A stretch of 8,609 bases of DNA from GCA-016699975 sp964515255 (GTDB taxonomy: Bacteria; Patescibacteriota; Minisyncoccia; Moranbacterales; UBA1568): contig CAZETL010000039.1 in assembly GCA_964515255.1 (NCBI GenBank), forward strand, positions 1 to 8,609. Reading direction: 5' to 3'. The translations under genes and the position numbers were made by a program. Positions 6,213 through 8,609 of the stretch are shown in pieces (the stretch's first letter is position 1; each line of letters starts with the position of its first letter). The notes beneath the pieces are model-generated. The model ran no database searches. It saw nothing but the letters and a program-made list of their open reading frames with translations, and was not told the origin of the DNA.

Positions 6213-6239
6213 ATCCCGAGTTGCCAATGCGCTCGGGAT
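6213..6239 (+). other. Intercistronic hairpin with shared stem core
   Basis: ATCCCGAG (6213-6220) pairs perfectly with CTCGGGAT (6232-6239) over 8 bp, followed by GTTTCTT. Its core TCCCGAG/CTCGGGA is the same as in the hairpin at 5129-5157. It may be a weak terminator or a processing/stability element between the two paralogues. Confidence 0.6.
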
Positions 6240-6261
6240 GTTTCTTGGGAAGTGTGATAGC

Positions 6262-6306
6262 ATGAGGAACATAAGTGAAAATTTCTTTGAAAGTAAAACA
6301 CGTTGA
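6262..6306 (+). CDS. Possible 14-codon leader peptide
   Basis: ATG 6262 opens a frame of 14 codons (MRNISENFFESKTR). Its TGA at 6304-6306 shares its last base with the ATG of the next gene (TGATG). A GGGAAG about eight bases upstream is a fair ribosome site, whereas the downstream ATG lacks one. Translation of the short frame could deliver ribosomes to paralogue B. Chance is a real alternative. Confidence 0.3.
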   Translation: MRNISENFFESKTR

Positions 6307-7157
6307 TGTTCTTCTGGAAAAAATTTTTGATAATTGCTTGCCTCACTGCTTTTCTTGCGTCGGGCATGTTTTTTCTTTTTCGTTTTTATGGGGATAAGAA
6401 TGAAACATCAGATTCTTTGGAACATACAAATGTGTATTCTGCCGCTCCGATACATACCGATTCTGGAAGTGAAAAAGTTTTTTCGCGAAACGAAATGCGA
6501 GCAATGATTGAGGGATTTGGAGAGCCGAGCGGAGAAGATATCAAGGTGTTTCAGAAGGATGAACGATACCATGGCTATTTGAAAATGTTGGAGTCTCTTA
6601 ATGGAAGTATTGCGCAAGAGACGAAAGATGCGCTTATGCAAAGGGCATATTTGCTTTGGTTTCAACAGGAGAGACTTCTTGAAAAGGAGGAATCCGGAGA
6701 AATTGATATGGATGGGTTTGACTTTGGGATGGGTGTTATTGTAGAACTGGATGACAACTTTACGAGAGAACAACTTTCTGACGAAGAATACCGCTCTCTT
6801 ATGGGTGTAGCGAAGGACGAACTTCATCCATTATGGTCAGAATTCTCTAGATCAACAAAGGGCTACTCCAAAATTACTTCCATTTTCCCTACCATTCGAA
6901 ACGGCGAGCATCCGGAAATACAGTCTTCCGAAGATCTCTACAAGGTCGTGCCAAAAGAAGCGATTGAGAAAATAATAGCGGGAACTCGGGAGCGATCGAA
7001 AATTCAGCGCGAAGCCGTCCGAGCGTTTCGTTTGGAGCAGATCTCGGAGAAAGAGTACGAGAGACAAATTGAAGCGTCAACGCAAGCGATGCGAGGCGCT
7101 ATCAATAATGCTGTCACTCCGGAGCAGGAAATATATCTTTTCGGGTATGAGTTCTGA
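6306..7157 (+). CDS. Membrane-anchored protein of unknown family, paralogue B
   Basis: This 283-aa protein is clearly homologous to the gene before it. It has a basic start (MFFWKK), one membrane helix at about 7-27, a short linker, and then the same motif series: VFSRNEMRAMIEGFG (58-72), LLWFQQ (116-121), SDEEYRSLMG (158-167), GYSKITSIFPTIRNGE (186-201), LYKVVPKE (211-218) and TPEQEIYLFG (271-280). The linker is shorter and the protein stops just after the last motif, so it lacks the charged tail of paralogue A. Its codons look more AT-rich than those of A. A tandem duplication followed by divergence, or acquisition of a diverged copy, would explain the pair. ATG 6306 is chosen over a TTG one codon upstream. 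It has no good Shine-Dalgarno of its own. Function is unknown. Conservation of the same motifs in both suggests a paired or alternative surface role. Confidence 0.8.
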   Translation: MFFWKKFLIIACLTAFLASGMFFLFRFYGDKNETSDSLEHTNVYSAAPIHTDSGSEKVFSRNEMRAMIEGFGEPSGEDIKVFQKDERYHGYLKMLESLNGSIAQETKDALMQRAYLLWFQQERLLEKEESGEIDMDGFDFGMGVIVELDDNFTREQLSDEEYRSLMGVAKDELHPLWSEFSRSTKGYSKITSIFPTIRNGEHPEIQSSEDLYKVVPKEAIEKIIAGTRERSKIQREAVRAFRLEQISEKEYERQIEASTQAMRGAINNAVTPEQEIYLFGYEF

Positions 7158-7175
7158 TTGTGGTGCGGATGCCGA

Positions 7176-7269
7176 TTGTGCCATAACCAGCTCCATTCGT
7201 TCCCGTATCACCTCAAACCGTGCGCCCAGAGAAATTGTTCATGATTACGTCTCGTCGTCCCTGCCACAA
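7176..7269 (-). pseudogene. Degenerate minus-strand coding relic, copy 2
   Basis: This matches the minus-strand relic at 1134-1253. It reads L-W-Q-GRRDVIMNNFS from a TTG at 7269, then shifts frame and resumes as GARFEVIRERMELVMAQ. Compared with copy 1 it lacks 29 bases (not a multiple of three) after NNFS, so the frame is broken. The remaining differences are largely synonymous. The downstream part has no stop of its own and runs on into the convergent paralogue B. Like copy 1 it lies just after the stop of a + strand gene and just before an intrinsic terminator. The parent protein is not recognised. Confidence 0.5.
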
Positions 7270-7276
7270 AAGAACG

Positions 7277-7302
7277 AGCCGTCTCACGAGAGGCGGTTTT
7301 TT
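7277..7302 (+). terminator. Intrinsic terminator of the envelope-protein block
   Basis: AGCCGTCTC pairs with GAGGCGGTT (two G-T wobbles) around ACGA, followed by TTTTTT. It ends the unit that started at 4531-4560 and insulates the methyltransferase promoter. Confidence 0.8.
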
Positions 7303-7317
7303 CTTTGGTTTTTTAGC

Positions 7318-7346
7318 TTGAAAGGAACGAAGAGGAGGTATACTAT
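7318..7346 (+). promoter_or_regulatory. Promoter of the methyltransferase gene
   Basis: TTGAAA (7318-7323) and TACTAT (7341-7346) are spaced by 17 bp. An overlapping TATACT (7339-7344) fits the -10 consensus better, at 15 bp. Transcription would start near 7352, giving a leader of about 100 nt. Confidence 0.55.
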
Positions 7347-7373
7347 ATATGAATAGAGAGTAAACAAAAATTC

Positions 7374-7440
7374 ATACGGCTCTTGGGATATTTGCAGAAG
7401 AGTCGGTATGGTACTTTTGACCGGAGGAAGGTGACTCCGG
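7374..7440 (+). promoter_or_regulatory. Structured 5' leader of the methyltransferase gene
   Basis: Hairpin 1 pairs ATACGGCTCTT (7374-7384) with AAGAGTCGGTAT (7398-7409) over 11 pairs, with one wobble and one bulged G. Hairpin 2 pairs CCGGAG (7421-7426) with CTCCGG (7435-7440) and holds the only Shine-Dalgarno-like purine run (GGAGGAAGGTGA) in its stem and loop. That run is more than 20 bases from the ATG, so it is poorly placed for normal initiation. The arrangement suggests translational control or a stability element. It matches no riboswitch I recognise. Confidence 0.5.
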
Positions 7441-7453
7441 TAAATACATATTT

Positions 7454-8596
7454 ATGGTTACAACGGCATCAAACAGGAATTTGCACGGGGCGAAACGGGC
7501 GAAGAATGATGAGTTCTATACGCAGTACAACGATATCCAGAAAGAAATCGGCGCGTACTTGGACTATGACGCGAACGTGTTTCGCGGGAAGACCGTGTAC
7601 TGCAATTGCGACGATCCGTTCGAGAGCAATTTCTTCCGCTACTTCGTACTCAATTTCGACTCGCTCGGATTGAAGCGGCTCATCACGACGAGCTACAAGC
7701 CGTCGCCTATCGCGAATACGCAGTTAGTTCTCCATCCGGCGCTTTTCCCCGGCTATGAGGAAAAAATAGTGAGTAAACCGGAAGAGCCGAAAGGGCGGCC
7801 GAAGGTAACGGCGAATCGGTTCATTATCAACGAAGTGGGGGATGTGAACGGCGATGGCGAGTTCAATCTGAAAGACATTGCGGAGCAGCTTCGGGCGAAC
7901 AAGCATAATGAGTGGGCGCCGCTCAAGGAAAACGGCGACTTCCGAAGCGAAGAGTGCGTGGAGCTTCTCAAGCAATCGGACATTGTCGTTACCAATCCGC
8001 CATTCAGTCTCTTCCGCGAATATGTGAAACAGCTTTTTGACTATGACAAGAAATTCGTGATTATCGGTAATAAGAATGCAGTTACCTACAAAGAAATTTT
8101 CCCTCTGGTAAAGGAGAATAAAATGTGGTCTGGACGCACTGAATGGGGTGGTGGTTTATGGTTTGAGACAAAAAACTCGAATGATGTTGACAAAGTTATT
8201 GATGGTATAAACATGAAGAATGTGTCTTCGGTATGGTTTACCAACATTGATCATGGAAGGAGACACGAACGTATACCGCTTATGACGATGGCGGACAATT
8301 TGAAGTTCAGCAAACACAAAGAAATAAAAGGCAAAGAGGCTTATGACCGCTACGACAACTACGACGCGATCGAAGTGCCATTCACGGACGCCATTCCGAG
8401 CGACTACGACGGCGTGATGGGCGTCCCAATCAGCTTCCTCGATAAGTACTCGCCGGAACAGTTTGAGATTGTCGGCGGTACTGCCAACGGACAAGTTCCG
8501 AATGCGGTTAAGATCGGAGATTTTAAGGTGTATAATAACCCGATTTCAAACGGCAAAAAGATTTATCAGAGGATTTTGATTAGGGGAAGGAAATGA
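7454..8596 (+). CDS. EcoRI-family adenine-specific DNA methyltransferase
   Basis: This 380-aa protein resembles the EcoRI methylase family (N6-adenine transfer from S-adenosylmethionine to DNA). The family start NLHGAKRAKNDEFYTQY (9-25) is followed by an AdoMet-binding-like region (TVYCNCDDP, 47-55). The catalytic motif is N181-P-P-F184 within DIVVTNPPFSLFREY. FVIIGNKNAVTYKEIFPL (201-218), WFTN (261-264) and GVPISFLDKYSPEQFEIVG (323-341) are all typical. The family's prototype methylates GAATTC, but specificity here cannot be read. An EF-hand-like loop D130-x-N132-x-D134-x-E136, ending at D141, lies before the catalytic motif. ATG 7454 is the only ATG start before an in-frame TGA at 7418-7420, and it has no close Shine-Dalgarno. 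About 8085-8260 is more AT-rich than its flanks. No restriction enzyme is visible upstream. The next gene overlaps its stop. Confidence 0.9.
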   Translation: MVTTASNRNLHGAKRAKNDEFYTQYNDIQKEIGAYLDYDANVFRGKTVYCNCDDPFESNFFRYFVLNFDSLGLKRLITTSYKPSPIANTQLVLHPALFPGYEEKIVSKPEEPKGRPKVTANRFIINEVGDVNGDGEFNLKDIAEQLRANKHNEWAPLKENGDFRSEECVELLKQSDIVVTNPPFSLFREYVKQLFDYDKKFVIIGNKNAVTYKEIFPLVKENKMWSGRTEWGGGLWFETKNSNDVDKVIDGINMKNVSSVWFTNIDHGRRHERIPLMTMADNLKFSKHKEIKGKEAYDRYDNYDAIEVPFTDAIPSDYDGVMGVPISFLDKYSPEQFEIVGGTANGQVPNAVKIGDFKVYNNPISNGKKIYQRILIRGRK

Positions 8597-8609
8597 ATCG
8601 GAGATTATG
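8593..8609 (+). CDS. Start of the next gene, cut by the window end (partial)
   Basis: ATG 8593 overlaps the methyltransferase TGA (ATGA) and is preceded by a good ribosome site, GGGGAAGG. Only M-N-R-R-L is visible before the window ends. The overlap means translational coupling with the methyltransferase, as is common for a cognate restriction enzyme or other partner. No product can be named. Confidence 0.5.

Noticed and set aside
462..6845. Six GAATTC sites (462, 1021, 1261, 4429, 5550, 6840)
   Set aside because: The number is above the roughly two expected by chance, but small. The methyltransferase's real target is unknown, so no link can be claimed.
7349..7363. Four-codon frame MNRE after a perfect GAGGAGGT site
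   Set aside because: The purine run falls between the -35 and -10 boxes of the likely promoter, so it would not be in the transcript.

Overview
The window reads as dense bacterial DNA using the standard code: TGA, TAA and TAG all end genes here, and tryptophan is encoded by TGG. All supported intact genes lie on the + strand. The gene set is small proteins, single-pass membrane proteins without known domains, a compact copper-export operon and a lone EcoRI-family adenine methyltransferase. Shine-Dalgarno sites are patchy. This would fit a Patescibacteria/CPR (Parcubacteria-like) genome, but that is an inference from gene style. No rRNA or marker gene is present to prove it.

Region 1 (1-1300) holds the C-terminal end of a D-alanine--D-alanine ligase, a 315-aa protein with a polymerase-beta-type nucleotidyltransferase motif, a degenerate minus-strand coding relic and a strong intrinsic terminator.

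Region 2 (1324-4462) is a copper-homeostasis operon: a CsoR-type Cu(I)-sensing repressor, a membrane-anchored DUF305 protein with two His-His motifs, and a CopA-type Cu(I) P1B-ATPase. A perfect inverted repeat lies between the -35 and -10 boxes of the only promoter seen. This suggests CsoR autorepression that copper relieves. The first gene appears to be leaderless.

Region 3 (4463-7302) has its own promoter, a leader with two hairpins, and three envelope-protein genes. They are a signal-peptide Cys-rich protein and two tandem, diverged membrane-anchored paralogues of no family I recognise. The spacers between them carry strong hairpins that share a stem core, and the block ends in an intrinsic terminator. 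This three-gene block is the best candidate here for an undescribed system. A second copy of the minus-strand relic lies between the last gene and the terminator.

Region 4 (7303-8609) has a promoter and a leader of about 100 nt that folds into two hairpins. It continues with an EcoRI-type N6-adenine DNA methyltransferase and the first codons of a gene overlapping its stop (ATGA), cut by the window end. That next gene is the obvious place to look for a partner nuclease.

No tRNA, rRNA, CRISPR array, insertion sequence or origin was seen.
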